NCBI RefSeq assembly: GCF_004345425.1
Contig: NZ_SLVP01000001.1
Coordinates: forward strand, 868,001-932,000
Length of the DNA: 64,000 nt
Reading direction: 5' to 3'
Source: Paenibacillus sp. BK033
GTDB taxonomy: Bacteria; Bacillota; Bacilli; Paenibacillales; Paenibacillaceae
The notes beneath the pieces are model-generated. The model had not been told where the DNA came from and made no database searches. It saw nothing but the letters and a program-made list of their open reading frames with translations. Position 1 is the first letter of the stretch. Each line of letters opens with the position of its first letter. Position numbers and translations under genes: made by a program. Below, in pieces: positions 63,982 through 64,000 of this stretch.

Positions 63982-64000
63982 GCGGTGAGAGCAGCCTTCT

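Overview
The window looks like chromosome from a spore-forming member of the Bacillota, most probably Paenibacillus. This is inferred from gene content, not from a search: strong AGGAGG-type ribosome binding sites, frequent TTG/GTG starts, YesM/YesN two-component systems beside sugar ABC transporters that lack their own ATPase, GlcT-type antitermination of a PTS operon, paired TrhO/DUF1450 genes and a PL11 rhamnogalacturonan lyase.

Layout. 1-10.2 kb: the end of an unknown gene, a pentapeptide-repeat protein, a TolB-like propeller, a LysR regulator divergent from a three-gene ABC importer (binding protein, fused permease, ATPase), then three consecutive cupin-fold genes on the minus strand: a single cupin, an oxalate-decarboxylase-type bicupin and a pirin. 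The pirin promoter carries an MhqR-like palindrome. 10.2-21 kb: an AT-rich accessory stretch of small genes, orphans and broken genes (SDR, LysR, HAD and a small gene with an amber codon). A repeated header close to GACGGGGAACGTTAGTTCAA sits in it six times, usually right after a stop codon and often before a hairpin. The same stretch has a WYL regulator facing two GyrI-like paralogues across a GTATCA/TGATAC operator. 21-24.2 kb: an HxlR regulator, a medium-chain dehydrogenase and an RclA-like flavoprotein gene with one in-frame stop. 24.4-30.2 kb: a single 1915-residue repeat protein (7 SBBP and 12 DUF11-like units).

30.2-35.5 kb: a complete PTS set on the minus strand, glcT - EIIA - EIICB (GlcNAc type) - HPr - Enzyme I, behind a sigma-A promoter with a probable cre site and a GlcT-type RAT/terminator leader. 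35.5-41.3 kb: a possible structured RNA, an LLM oxidoreductase, an FMN riboswitch followed by an EamA transporter (probable flavin uptake), a Gfo/Idh/MocA oxidoreductase, a Nudix hydrolase, a long inverted repeat and a divergent PRPP synthetase. 41.4-48.3 kb: a sugar ABC importer divergent from a YesM/YesN system that probably controls it. 48.6-55.2 kb: a MerR-SDR pair with a 19-bp-spacer promoter, an acetyltransferase, two trhO copies flanking a DUF1450 gene, and a LysR regulator divergent from a clostridial/proteobacterial-type chorismate synthase. 55.3-64 kb: a TerC-family membrane protein, a secreted PL11 lyase, aconitase and a second LLM oxidoreductase.

Recurring themes are carbohydrate capture (two ABC systems, PTS, pectin lyase), local regulators each with a visible operator, and redox or aromatic-stress enzymes (pirin, HxlR and RclA loci). 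The most unusual material is in 10.2-21 kb. No rRNA, tRNA, CRISPR array, transposase or integrase was recognised.
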